A DNA stretch of 64,000 bases, taken from NCBI RefSeq assembly GCF_029846175.1, contig NZ_JARWAC010000037.1, forward strand, positions 41,543 through 105,542. Direction: 5' to 3'. The DNA comes from Sphaerisporangium sp. TRM90804. GTDB lineage: Bacteria; Actinomycetota; Actinomycetes; Streptosporangiales; Streptosporangiaceae. The position numbers and the translations under genes were made by a program. A model generated the notes under the pieces. The model was given only the letters and a program-made list of their open reading frames with translations, was not told the DNA's origin and did no database searches. This document shows, piece by piece, positions 50,401-58,599 of this stretch; the first letter of the stretch is position 1, and each line of letters starts with the position of its first letter.

Positions 50401-50438
50401 GAGCGCTCTGTTTTCCGAGCGCTCTGTTAGCGCTAACA
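50401..50438. promoter_or_regulatory. Triple AGCGCT-centred LacI-type operators upstream of GH43
   Basis: CGAGCGCTCTG occurs twice (cores GAGCGCTC at 50401-50408 and 50417-50424), followed at once by the perfect palindrome TGTTAGCGCTAACA (50425-50438). The centres are 16 and 11 bases apart. AGCGCT-centred palindromes are classic targets of LacI-family repressors in actinobacteria. Confidence 0.7.
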
Positions 50439-50637
50439 TCCGTCGGCGGGAAACCGTCGCGCCAGGGGGACGCCGGGAGGCGGAACGCGCCGCCTGTGAC
50501 CGCCGTGGGACGGCGGGCCGGCTCGGCGTCACATCAGTGTGTGCGCCCACATTCGATCGGTCAAGCCTGTGAACTCGGCCGATCCGCGTTCTTCGATTCC
50601 CCCCGGGTGGAGCTGTCGGCGTCCGCCCTCGCCGGCG

Positions 50638-51333
50638 TCAGACCTCGACGAGTACCTGGTCCAGGGACTTGCGGACCAGGTCGGGGACCTCGCAGTCGTC
50701 GGCGGGGCGGCCGACCGGGATGACCGCGAAGGCCTTCTCGTTGCGCGGGCGGCGCAGGATCTCGGCCAGGAAGCGCATGGGGCTCGGGGTGTGCACCAAG
50801 GCGGCCAGGCCGGACAGGTGCAGCGCGCTCAGCAGCATGCCGACGGCGATGCCGACCGACTCGTCGACGTAGTAGTGCTTGCGGATCCTGCCGTCGGGGT
50901 CCAGGGAGTAGCGCTGCTGGAAGACCACGATGAGGTGCGGGGCGTCGGTCAGGTGCGCCTTGTGGTGGTCGGTGCCGATGGGGCGCAGCGCCTGCAGCCA
51001 CTGCTCCCCCAGGCGGCCCGCGTAGGCGCGGCGCTCCTCGCGTTCGGCGGCCTGGCGGATCCGCCTGCGGATCTGGGGGTCCTTGACCAGGACGAAGGTC
51101 CACGGCTGCTGGTGGGCGCCGGAGGGGGCGGTGGCGGCGACCGCGATGGCGTCGCGGACGGCCTGCTCGGGGACGGGGGCGCTGGAGAACCGGCGCACGG
51201 TGCGGCGTTCGTCCATGCGGCGGCGCAGGAAGGCCGCGGTTCGCAGTGCCTGGGCGTCGGTGGTGGGGCGCGGCCGGTAGGGCACGCCCCGGTAGTCCTG
51301 TCCGTGAACGGGGGTCCAGGTGGTGGTCGCCAT
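50638..51333 (-). CDS. Nitroreductase family flavoprotein
   Basis: A 231-residue FMN-dependent nitroreductase-fold protein. RRTVRRFSSAPVPEQAV is the N-terminal FMN-binding helix, APSGAHQQPWTFVLVKDP the second FMN contact, and the DESVGIAVGMLLSALHLSGLAALVHTPSP stretch, in parts, the dimer and flavin helix. The ending GRPADDCEVPDLVRKSLDQVLVEV is close to iodotyrosine-deiodinase-like members. The ATG at 51333 is preferred; the frame stays open upstream through an 18-base repeat array, which I regard as non-coding. Functionally it does not fit the pectin locus around it. Confidence 0.85.
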   Translation of the reverse strand: MATTTWTPVHGQDYRGVPYRPRPTTDAQALRTAAFLRRRMDERRTVRRFSSAPVPEQAVRDAIAVAATAPSGAHQQPWTFVLVKDPQIRRRIRQAAEREERRAYAGRLGEQWLQALRPIGTDHHKAHLTDAPHLIVVFQQRYSLDPDGRIRKHYYVDESVGIAVGMLLSALHLSGLAALVHTPSPMRFLAEILRRPRNEKAFAVIPVGRPADDCEVPDLVRKSLDQVLVEV

Positions 51334-51358
51334 GGCCCCAAACCTAACCGCGCCCCCG

Positions 51359-51466
51359 GTGAATGGGAATCGGTTCATGAATGTGAGACGGTTCACGGTT
51401 GCGAACGCGTCCATGGGGATGAACGCGTCCAAGAATGTGAAACCGTCCACAGGTGCGAACGCCTTT
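51359..51466. repeat. 18-base tandem array upstream of nitroreductase
   Basis: Six consecutive units of 18 bases (51359-51376, and so on to 51466). The consensus is ATGAATGTGAACGCGTCC; each ends in GTTC, GTCC or CTTT. The array keeps frame on both strands because 18 is a multiple of three, so the frames read as six-residue repeats, but there is no sign that it is translated. It lies 26 bases upstream of the nitroreductase start. Confidence 0.75.
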
Positions 51467-51716
51467 CGCGGCCTTCTCGCGACCGGAGCCGCAGGCGGTA
51501 AAGCGCCTTTCCGGCGAGCCGTGGGCGCGTCTCCCCTGGTCTGCGGTGCCCTGGCCGATCGAGGGGGCTTCGGGGCCGCGTTATATCGGTATTCACTGAT
51601 GGCTTTACTCACGACTTCACCGTTGACACCAGGTGATTGTTAACTTAGGTTCTGCCGTCACGGATCGCGTTTTCGCCGATGGTTTCGGCCGGGAATTCGA
51701 AGGAGCGGACGCACTT
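51467..51716. other. Promoter region of the pectate lyase cluster
   Basis: Between the 18-base array and the first pectate lyase. The centre (about 51580-51650) is unusually A/T-rich (TTATATCGGTATTCACTGATGG, in parts, and GATTGTTAACTTAGGTTC), which suits a promoter; GAAGGAG lies 12 bases before the lyase start. GTTAAC is a perfect 6-base palindrome at its centre. Confidence 0.4.
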
Positions 51717-52856
51717 ATGCCAGTCACACGAGCACCCGACGTCCCCGAGCCCGGCCGCCCGCCGGGCGCCGGATACTCCCCCGGGCGTGCCCGGCGCCGG
51801 TCGCCGGCCGTGCGCGCGGCCGCGCTGGTGGCGCTGGCCGTCCTGGCGGGCGGCGCGGGGCCGCACGCGGCGCAGGCCGGTGCGGCGCCCGGCCAGGCGG
51901 GGGGCGCGGCGAGGGCGGCCGATCCGGTCGACCGGATGGTGGGGTTCGCCACCGTCAACGCCCTGGGGCAGAACGGCACGACCGGCGGCGCGGGCGGGCC
52001 GGTGGTCACGGTGAGCACGACGGCGCAGTTCCTGGACTACATCTCCCGGCCGGGGCCGTACGTGATCCGGGTGAGCGGGCGGATCACGCTGCCCACCGGG
52101 TCCTCCGACGGGATGCACGACGTCACCTCCGACAAGACGATCGTCGGGGTGGGGTCGGGGTCGGGGCTGGTGGGCGGCGGGCTGAACATCGGGCTGCCGG
52201 TGGACGACGACGTGACCTCCCCGCCGGCGAACGCGGTGCACAACGTCATCATCCGGAACCTGTCGCTGTCCGGCGCCAGCGACGACCTGATCAACGTGCA
52301 GATGTTCAGCCACCACGTGTGGATCGACCACAACGACTTCTCCGACGGCGACGACGGCGCGGTCGACATCAAGCGCGGCTCGGACTTCGTCACCGTGTCG
52401 TGGAACCGGTTCCACGACCACGACAAGACGTTGCTGCTGTCGCACGACGAGGACGCGGGGCCGCAGGACATCGGGCGGTTGCGGGTGAGCTACCACCACA
52501 ACTTCTTCGACGCCTCCGACCAGCGGCACCCGCGGGTGCGGTTCGCCGAGCTGGTGCACGTCTACAACAACTACTACCGCGACAACAGCTACGGCATCGC
52601 CTCCACGTACGACGCGGGGGTGCTGGTGGAGGGCAACTACTTCTACAGCGTGAACAACCCCGGGCGGGTGGAGTTCAGCGGCGACCTGGGGCGGCTGGTG
52701 CAGCGCGACAACATCCTGGTCGACTGCAACCACCCGATCCAGACGCGCGGCAGCGTGACCGAGCCGCGCGCGTACTACTCCTACAGCGCCGATCCGGCCT
52801 CCAGCGTGCCGGCGATCGTGCCGGCGGGCGCCGGCGTCGGGAAGGTGACACCGTGA
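51717..52856 (+). CDS. Pectate lyase, family PL1 (copy A)
   Basis: A 379-residue secreted lyase. The signal region is long: about 30 Pro/Arg-rich residues precede a hydrophobic stretch (AVRAAALVALAVLAGGA). The mature parallel beta-helix carries the family motifs VWIDHNDFSDG, VTVSWNRFHDHDK, YHHNFFDASDQRHPRVRF and VHVYNNYYRD, including the catalytic Arg and Ca-binding acids. It should cleave homogalacturonan by beta-elimination outside the cell. The first of three tandem paralogues; its stop overlaps the next start (GTGA). Copy A has an insertion near 150-160 (VDDDVTSPPANAV) absent from the others. Confidence 0.9.
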   Translation: MPVTRAPDVPEPGRPPGAGYSPGRARRRSPAVRAAALVALAVLAGGAGPHAAQAGAAPGQAGGAARAADPVDRMVGFATVNALGQNGTTGGAGGPVVTVSTTAQFLDYISRPGPYVIRVSGRITLPTGSSDGMHDVTSDKTIVGVGSGSGLVGGGLNIGLPVDDDVTSPPANAVHNVIIRNLSLSGASDDLINVQMFSHHVWIDHNDFSDGDDGAVDIKRGSDFVTVSWNRFHDHDKTLLLSHDEDAGPQDIGRLRVSYHHNFFDASDQRHPRVRFAELVHVYNNYYRDNSYGIASTYDAGVLVEGNYFYSVNNPGRVEFSGDLGRLVQRDNILVDCNHPIQTRGSVTEPRAYYSYSADPASSVPAIVPAGAGVGKVTP

Positions 52857-53905
52857 CGCGAGCTCAGACGACGACGGCGGCGATGACGGCGGCCGGTGGC
52901 CGCCGGTGGCGGGCGGCCGCGGCAGCGGCCGTGATGCTGGTGGCCGGGTGGCCCGCCCTGGCCGGCGGGGCCCCGGCCGGCGCCCGCGCGGGCGTCCCCG
53001 CGGAAGTGCCGGTTGCCGAGACGGCGCCGGTCGGGTTCGCCTCGGTGAACGCGCTGGGGCACAACGGGACGACCGGCGGCGCGGGCGGCGCGACGGTGAC
53101 GGTGACGACGGGCGCGCAGCTGGAGGACTACGCCGGGCGGCGCGAGCCGTATGTGATCCGGGTGTCGGGGCGCATCACCGTGGACGACATGGTGACGGTG
53201 GTGGCCAACAAGAGCATCCTGGGCGTGGGGTCCACCGCCGAGATCACCGGCGGCGGCCTGCAGATGGGGTCGACGACGCGTCCGGGCGACAACGTGATCG
53301 TCCGGAACATCAGGTTCACCGGGGCCGAGGACGACTCGGTGAGCGTGACCAACAAGGCCCACCACGTGTGGATCGACCACAACGACTTCTCCGACGGGTA
53401 CGACGGCCTGCTGGACATCAAGCGGGAGTCGGACTACGTGACGGTGTCGTGGAACCACTTCCACCACCACAGCAAGGCGGCGCTGCTGGGGCACTCCGAC
53501 GGCTACACCGCCGACGTGGGCAAGCTGCGGGTGACCTACCACCACAACTTCTTCGACGGCACCGACCAGCGGCACCCGCGGGTGCGGTTCGCCGAACCGG
53601 TGCACGTGTTCAACAACTACTACCGCGACAACGCCCTTTACGGGGTGGCCTCGACGGAGAACGCGGGCGTGCTGGTGGAGGGCAACTACTTCCAGAACGT
53701 GGCGCACCCGATCCACGTGGGCTACGACAAGAGCGGCCCGGGCCGGGTGGTCGAACGGCAGAACGTGTACGTGAACTCCGGTGTGCCGCAGACGGCGGGC
53801 ACGGTGGTCGAGCCGCGCACGTACTACCCCTACACGCTGGACCCGGCGGCGTCGGTGCCGTCGATCGTGCAGTCCGGCGCGGGTGTCGGGAAGATCGGTC
53901 TGTAG
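52853..53905 (+). CDS. Pectate lyase, family PL1 (copy B)
   Basis: A 350-residue paralogue of copy A. A Sec-type signal with GGRRWRAAAAAAVMLVAGWPALA (in parts) ends near residue 45. Motifs: HVWIDHNDFSDG, VTVSWNHFHHHSK, YHHNFFDGTDQRHPRVRF, HVFNNYYRDN. The GTG at 52853 overlaps the copy A stop (GTGA). The C-terminal YYPYTLDPAASVPSIVQSGAG, given in parts, ends like the other two copies. Probably co-transcribed with A. Confidence 0.9.
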   Translation: MTRAQTTTAAMTAAGGRRWRAAAAAAVMLVAGWPALAGGAPAGARAGVPAEVPVAETAPVGFASVNALGHNGTTGGAGGATVTVTTGAQLEDYAGRREPYVIRVSGRITVDDMVTVVANKSILGVGSTAEITGGGLQMGSTTRPGDNVIVRNIRFTGAEDDSVSVTNKAHHVWIDHNDFSDGYDGLLDIKRESDYVTVSWNHFHHHSKAALLGHSDGYTADVGKLRVTYHHNFFDGTDQRHPRVRFAEPVHVFNNYYRDNALYGVASTENAGVLVEGNYFQNVAHPIHVGYDKSGPGRVVERQNVYVNSGVPQTAGTVVEPRTYYPYTLDPAASVPSIVQSGAGVGKIGL

Positions 53906-53954
53906 CGGTCTCGAACTGCGGGCGGCCGGTGGCCGCCCGGGAAGGCAGGCGCGC

Positions 53955-54980
53955 ATGTCCCCCACTGACGGCGGCGGCCGGGTGCGGCGTCGGGCGTTTC
54001 TCGCCGGGGCGGCCGCAGCCGCCCTGGGTGGTGTGGTGGCCGGTCCGGGGGGTGCGGCGCGGGCCGCGGCTCCCGGGCGGGCGCTGGCGCCGATCGGGAG
54101 CCCGGTCGGGTTCGCGTCGGTGAACGCGCTGGGCCAGAACGGGACGACCGGCGGCGCGGGCGGTCGTACGGTGACGGCGACCGACGCCGGCCGGTTCCTG
54201 GACTACATCGACAGCACCGAGCGCCTGGTGATCCAGGTGGCCGGGCGGATCGAGATCAGCAGCAAGCAGGGGGTGCGGCCCAACAAGACGATCATCGGGG
54301 TCGGCACGTCCGGGCACATCACCGGTGGCGGGCTGGACTTCTACCGGTCCTTCAACGTGATCGTGCGCAACCTGCGGTTCACCGCGGCCGAGGACGACGC
54401 GGTGAACGTGGGGCAGCAGTCGCACCACGTCTGGATCGACCACAACACCTTCTCCGGCGCGGTGGACGGGTCGATCGACGTGGTGCGGGGCGCCGACTAC
54501 GTGACGGTGTCGTGGAACCACTTCGACCACTCCGACAAGTCGATGCTGATCTCCCACTCGGACGGGGCGGCGGGCACCGACGCCGGGCACCTGAAGGTGT
54601 CGATCCACCACAACTTCTTCGACCACAGCCGCCAGCGGCATCCCCGGGTGCGGTTCGGGGAGCCGGTGCACGTGTTCAACAACTACTTCCTGGCCAACGA
54701 GCTGTACGGGGTGGCCTCGACGGAGGACGCGGGCGTGCTGGTGGAGGGCAACTACTTCCAGGACGTGCCGTACCCGCTGTTGTCGGCGAGCGGGTACGCC
54801 GACAGCGGCCCGGGCCGGCTGGTGGAGCGGCAGAACGTCTACCTCGGCTCCGGCCCCCGCGAGACGGCGGGCACGGTGGTGGAGCCGCGCACGTACTACC
54901 CCTACACGCTGGACCCGGCGTCGTCGGTGCCGGCGGCGGTGCGCGCGGGCGCGGGGGTCGGCGCCCGGTGGGGGCCGTGA
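53955..54980 (+). CDS. Pectate lyase, family PL1 (copy C), Tat-type signal
   Basis: A 341-residue paralogue. Its N-terminus RVRRRAFLAGAAAAALGGVVAG (given in parts: RVRRRAFLAG then AAAAALGG) is a twin-arginine signal, unlike copies A and B. Motifs: HVWIDHNTFSGA, VTVSWNHFDHSDK, IHHNFFDHSRQRHPRVRF and HVFNNYFLAN. The ATG at 53955 lies 49 bases after copy B with GGCAGG upstream. Tat export suggests folding, possibly with its calcium, before transport. Last gene of the lyase operon. Confidence 0.9.
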   Translation: MSPTDGGGRVRRRAFLAGAAAAALGGVVAGPGGAARAAAPGRALAPIGSPVGFASVNALGQNGTTGGAGGRTVTATDAGRFLDYIDSTERLVIQVAGRIEISSKQGVRPNKTIIGVGTSGHITGGGLDFYRSFNVIVRNLRFTAAEDDAVNVGQQSHHVWIDHNTFSGAVDGSIDVVRGADYVTVSWNHFDHSDKSMLISHSDGAAGTDAGHLKVSIHHNFFDHSRQRHPRVRFGEPVHVFNNYFLANELYGVASTEDAGVLVEGNYFQDVPYPLLSASGYADSGPGRLVERQNVYLGSGPRETAGTVVEPRTYYPYTLDPASSVPAAVRAGAGVGARWGP

Positions 54981-55142
54981 GCCGTCCCGCGCGGGGTGAG
55001 GGCGCGTCAGGGATGGGGCGGCCGGTCGCTTCGGCCGGTCACCGGACGCGCGGGCGGCGGACCCCGGGCGCGCCGGCGGCGCCGGTGCCTGGCCGCGCCG
55101 GAGGCGTCATGGGCGGGCTGGCGCCTTCTCGGCGAGAGGCGG

Positions 55143-55910
55143 TCAGCGGAAGCGTCGTCCTTCGTCGCGGTGGTAGCCCCACACCGTGAGCGCGCCCAGG
55201 GCGGCCGTCCAGACCGCGAGCATCGTCAGCGCCGTGGGGTCGGGCCGATGGTCGATGAGCGCCTTCAGCACCAGGTCGGTGGCCCCGCGGGTGGGCAGGT
55301 ACGGCGCGATGGCCGCGATCAGGCCGGGCGGGGCGGCGGGGTCGGTGAACATGCCCCCGCCCACGGCCAGGGCCAGCACGGGAACGCTGTTGGCCACGAC
55401 GGTCGCTCGCACCGACATCGTGTACCCGATCGCCAGCCCCAGGAGCGTGAACACGACCACCGCCGCCAGCAGGGCCGCCACCGCGCCGGGCACTCGTGCC
55501 GGCGGCACGCCGCCCGCGGCCGACAGCACGCCGACCAGGGCGATCGGCACGACCGCGGTGAGGACTACCACCATTCCGGTGAGCAGGTGGCCGAACGCGA
55601 GCGGTGCCAGCCCGGCCGGCAGGGTGCGCTGGTAGTCGCCCCAGGGGGACTCCCGCATCGCGGCGACCGTCGCGCTGAACTGGCCGACGCAGGCCAGCAG
55701 AGTCGCGAAAACGACCATGGTGGCGGTGGCGCCGATCACGGCCGTCGGGTCGCCGCCGAGATTGGGCAGGATGAAGAACACCATCACGGCGAGCGGCATG
55801 AGCGTGATGACCAGGAGGGAGACCGGCGCGCGCAGTGTGTCCAGGAGCCCGTACCTGGTGTAGAGGAGGGTGAGCGGCATGGTGCGGCTCCGGTGGCCGG
55901 TGCCGGTCAT
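55143..55910 (-). CDS. ABC transporter permease (ABC-2 type)
   Basis: A 255-residue membrane protein with six hydrophobic segments (about 27-50, 55-75, 100-125, 135-158, 165-180, 225-245). The layout matches ABC-2 export permeases paired with a single ATPase, often for drugs or lipids. Its ATG overlaps the ATPase stop (ATGA). A TetR regulator lies upstream of the ATPase, which fits a repressor-controlled efflux pump. Substrate unknown. Confidence 0.85.
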   Translation of the reverse strand: MTGTGHRSRTMPLTLLYTRYGLLDTLRAPVSLLVITLMPLAVMVFFILPNLGGDPTAVIGATATMVVFATLLACVGQFSATVAAMRESPWGDYQRTLPAGLAPLAFGHLLTGMVVVLTAVVPIALVGVLSAAGGVPPARVPGAVAALLAAVVVFTLLGLAIGYTMSVRATVVANSVPVLALAVGGGMFTDPAAPPGLIAAIAPYLPTRGATDLVLKALIDHRPDPTALTMLAVWTAALGALTVWGYHRDEGRRFR

Positions 55911-56785
55911 GAGGCGGCCCTGGCCGTGAGCGCGAGGAAGGCGTCCTCGAGCGAGGCGGTGCTGACCTGCAGGTCGTGGAACGGGGCGCCCGAGGCGGTC
56001 AGGTCGCGGACCAGCTTGTCGGCGTCCGCGGTGAGCAGGTGCGTGCGGTCTCCGTCGCGTTCGAGGCCCGCCACCCCGGGCAGGGCGGGCAGCGCCGCGC
56101 AGGTGAGGCTGACGCGTTTGAGGCCGACCAGGCCGCGGACGTCGGCGAGCGGCGCGTCGGCGATCACCCGGCCGCGGTTCAGCACCACCACCCGCCGGGC
56201 GAGAGCCTCGATCTCCTGCAGGTAGTGGCTGGTGATCAGGACGGTTCCGCCGTCGGCGTGGTAGGCCCGGATCCCCTGCCACAGGCTGTGGCGCGCCTCG
56301 ACGTCCAGGCCGGTCGTCGGCTCGTCCAGGAACACCACCCGGGGCCGGCCGGTGAACGCCAGCGCGACGGCGAGGCGGCGCTGCTGCCCGCCGGACAGCC
56401 CGCCGACCTGCCGGTCGCGCAGGTCGCGCAGGTCGAAGCGGGCCAGTACCTCCCCGCGGTCAAGTGGGCTCGGGTAGTGCGCCGCGACGAAGTCGACCAG
56501 TTCGCCGACCCGCCACTGCTCGGGTAACGCGGTCTGCTGCGGGGTCACCCCCATGATCTGCCGGGTGGCGCGCTCGCGCGGGTTGCCCCCGCCCAGTTCG
56601 ACGGTGCCCGATCGCGGGCGGCGCAGGCCGGTGAACATGTTGATGAGGGTGGACTTGCCGGCGCCGTTGGGGCCGAGCAGTCCCACCAGCTCGCCGGCGT
56701 GGACGTCCAGGGACACCTCGTGCAGCGCGAGGATGTCGCCGTAGCGGCGGCTGACGCGGTGTGCGCGTACCAGGGGCGTGATCAT
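55907..56785 (-). CDS. ABC transporter ATP-binding protein (DrrA/CcmA-like)
   Basis: A 292-residue ATPase. Walker A is GPNGAGKST (about 38-46), the Q-loop lies at VTPQQTALPEQW, the signature is LSGGQQRR (about 134-141), Walker B VVFLDEPTTGLD, and the switch His is in ITSHYLQEIE. A C-terminal extension of about 70 residues is typical of DrrA-type exporters. Middle gene of a TetR-ATPase-permease set on the minus strand, 33 bases after the TetR stop. Confidence 0.9.
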   Translation of the reverse strand: MITPLVRAHRVSRRYGDILALHEVSLDVHAGELVGLLGPNGAGKSTLINMFTGLRRPRSGTVELGGGNPRERATRQIMGVTPQQTALPEQWRVGELVDFVAAHYPSPLDRGEVLARFDLRDLRDRQVGGLSGGQQRRLAVALAFTGRPRVVFLDEPTTGLDVEARHSLWQGIRAYHADGGTVLITSHYLQEIEALARRVVVLNRGRVIADAPLADVRGLVGLKRVSLTCAALPALPGVAGLERDGDRTHLLTADADKLVRDLTASGAPFHDLQVSTASLEDAFLALTARAAS

Positions 56786-56818
56786 GGTGGTCGCCTCGCT
56801 CGGGTCGGTGGCGGTCGG

Positions 56819-57439
56819 TCATGGGGTGTTCCGGGTGGCCAGGTGGAACAGCGTGGTGAGCTCTCGCGCGCAGGCGTCGAGGTCGAGGTCGGGGTCGGAC
56901 GCGTGCGGTGACACGCTGTCGACCACGGCGCGGACGGCGCGCGCCATCGTCAGGGGGTCGAACCGCCGGAACTCGCCGGCGGCCTGCCCGCGCTCGAGCA
57001 CCTCCACCAGCGGTCCGAGGGCCTCGTTCTCCGCCGCCACCGGGTCGACGCCCATCTCCCCCAGCGCGCCGCTGCCGATGATCTCCACGAGCGCGGTGAC
57101 GCGGCTGCGGTACAGGGCCATGTACTCCAGGTTCGACTGGATGTAGGCCCGCAGCTGGTCGGCCGCCGTGACCTGGGCCGCCACTCGCGGGCCCATGTAG
57201 GCGCCGACGTCGGCGAAGACCGTGAGCAGGACCTGTGCGATCAGCTCCTCCTTGCCGGCGAAGTGGTAGGAGATCAAGCCCCGGCTGATCCCGGCCCGCT
57301 CGGCGATCCGCGCCGTCGAGGCCTGGGCGTACCCGGCCTCGGCGATGACCTCGATCGCGCTCTCCACGATCTGCGAACGGCGGGCGGCCTCGATGAACGA
57401 TCGGCGCTCTCGGCCGTCCGGGTTGTTTCCTGGCACCAT
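56819..57439 (-). CDS. TetR family transcriptional regulator
   Basis: A 206-residue TetR protein: RSQIVESAIEVIAEAGY, then QASTARIAERAGISRGLISYHFAGKEELI (about 18-62). The C-terminal domain is TetR_C_13-like. I prefer the ATG at 57439 over the TTG at 57445; both are inside a 36-base inverted repeat that must be the operator, so the mRNA begins at or near the start codon. It is expected to repress its own gene and the ABC exporter behind it. Confidence 0.85.
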   Translation of the reverse strand: MVPGNNPDGRERRSFIEAARRSQIVESAIEVIAEAGYAQASTARIAERAGISRGLISYHFAGKEELIAQVLLTVFADVGAYMGPRVAAQVTAADQLRAYIQSNLEYMALYRSRVTALVEIIGSGALGEMGVDPVAAENEALGPLVEVLERGQAAGEFRRFDPLTMARAVRAVVDSVSPHASDPDLDLDACARELTTLFHLATRNTP

Positions 57440-57465
57440 GGCCAAAAATTAGGCCATGGTGCCAG
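57430..57465. promoter_or_regulatory. Perfect 14-8-14 inverted repeat over the TetR start codon
   Basis: CTGGCACCATGGCC (57430-57443), spacer AAAAATTA, and GGCCATGGTGCCAG (57452-57465). The arms are perfect complements. The arm contains the ATG of the regulator, so repressor binding would cover the transcription start of a leaderless message. Confidence 0.75.
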
Positions 57466-57605
57466 TTTGGGCAAGCATCGCACGTCGGAGCTCCGCCTCG
57501 GCGGCGCGTGCATCAGGGCCTGTGTGCCGGCGGGCCGGCGACCGGGGGGCGCCGGTCGGGGCCTTCGACCGCCGGAGCCCGGCGGTGTCTACGGGGCGTG
57601 AGGGG

Positions 57606-58124
57606 TCACGGCCGCGACTGTGGCGGCGCGAGGGCGCGTTGCATCAGCAGGGTGTCCACCCAGCGGCCGTGTTTGCGGCCGACGGCCTTCAGGAGGCCGG
57701 CTTCGGTGAAGCCGGCGCGCAGGTGGAGGCGGTGTGAGCCGGGGTCGCCGGTGTCGGCGATGACCGCGACGACCTGCCGCATGCCGGCCTGGGCGCATCG
57801 GGCGAGCAGCTCTTCCAGCAGCGCCCGGCCCAGGCCCTGACCGGTACGGCCGGGGGCCAGGTAGATGGAGTCCTGGACGGTGTGGCGGTAGCCGGGTCGT
57901 TCGCGCCACAGGTCGGCCAGGGCGTATCCGTCGACCCGGCCGGGCGGGCCGGCCACCAGGAACGGCAGGCCGTGCTCGCGCAGGGCGTCCAGCTTGGCGC
58001 GCCATCGGTGCACGTCGGGCGGGTTTTCCTCGAAGGTGGCCACGCTGGTGGCGACGTAGTGGGCGTAGATCTGGGTGACCGCTTCCATGTCGTCATGGTG
58101 GGCGGGTCGTACGGTGGCGTGCAC
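57606..58124 (-). CDS. GNAT acetyltransferase, phosphinothricin acetyltransferase-like
   Basis: A 172-residue GNAT protein of the PAT/MnaT type: ATVRPAHHDDMEAVTQIYAHYV, the TFEENPPD segment, PGRVDGYALADLW, YLAPGRTGQGLGRALLEELL (acetyl-CoA loop R-T-G-Q-G-L-G) and GSHRLHLRAGFTEAG. Family members acetylate phosphinothricin, methionine derivatives or other small amines. It is an orphan gene with no linked biosynthetic cluster. Confidence 0.9.
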   Translation of the reverse strand: MHATVRPAHHDDMEAVTQIYAHYVATSVATFEENPPDVHRWRAKLDALREHGLPFLVAGPPGRVDGYALADLWRERPGYRHTVQDSIYLAPGRTGQGLGRALLEELLARCAQAGMRQVVAVIADTGDPGSHRLHLRAGFTEAGLLKAVGRKHGRWVDTLLMQRALAPPQSRP

Positions 58125-58176
58125 GCCGGCCTCCGATCTTGTCAGGAGGCATTTTAGGACGAGGCCTGGGGGCCCC

Positions 58177-58551
58177 TCAGGGCGAGGGCTGCGGGCGCCC
58201 GCCGTGCGGCCCGGCGGGGGCGGGCGGGGCCTGGGGGAAGAGGGCTTCGGCGAGCAGGCGGCCGATGTGCGGCCCGCGGGCGCGGTACAGCATGCGGCGG
58301 CCCTCGCGCCGGGTGTCCACCAGGCCGGCCAGGCGGAGCTTGGCCAGGTGCTGGGAGACCGAGGGGCGCGCGACGTCCAGGGCGCCGGCGAGGGAGCCGA
58401 CGTCGTGCTCCCCCGACGACAGCCGCCACATCAGGCGCAGGCGGGTGGCGTCGCCGAGCATGCGGAACGCCTCGGCGGCGGCGCCGATCTGAGCGGCGGT
58501 GGGTTGCACCTGCGACGGGGTGGCACCTGACTTGTTGTCGCGTGCGTACAT
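58177..58551 (-). CDS. ArsR family metal-type repressor
   Basis: A 124-residue ArsR/SmtB protein with a winged helix from about 30 to 90 (LGDATRLRLMWRLSSGEHDVGSLAGALDVARPSVSQHLAKLRLAGLV, in parts; RREGRRMLYRA wing). The alpha-5 region GPHIGRLLAEALF retains one His but not the full D-x-H...H set of SmtB zinc sites. It is divergent from a CDF exporter, so it should sense the metal that the exporter removes. The ATG at 58551 lies inside an imperfect palindrome. Confidence 0.9.
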   Translation of the reverse strand: MYARDNKSGATPSQVQPTAAQIGAAAEAFRMLGDATRLRLMWRLSSGEHDVGSLAGALDVARPSVSQHLAKLRLAGLVDTRREGRRMLYRARGPHIGRLLAEALFPQAPPAPAGPHGGRPQPSP

Positions 58552-58563
58552 GTCTACGTATGC
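58544..58563. promoter_or_regulatory. Candidate ArsR operator between ArsR and CDF genes
   Basis: An imperfect palindrome (12 of 20 positions symmetric) with TAC and GTA cores that overlaps the ArsR start codon, in the 48-base gap before the CDF gene. Short, shared promoter regions of this kind are typical of ArsR/CDF pairs. Confidence 0.45.
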
Positions 58564-58599
58564 TCCCTGGTAGGGCTGCCGACCGCAAGTGAGGGACCC

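Noticed and set aside
51359..51466. Possible CRISPR array
   Set aside because: Units are contiguous with no spacers, and no cas gene is seen in the window.
51359..51612. Extension of the nitroreductase gene upstream through the 18-base repeats
   Set aside because: The frame is open because the period is a multiple of three. The ATG at 51333 gives the usual nitroreductase N-terminus.
57456..57737. Plus-strand frame starting at the ATG inside the TetR operator
   Set aside because: The start exists only because the operator is symmetric. The protein has no domain and runs antisense into the acetyltransferase gene.
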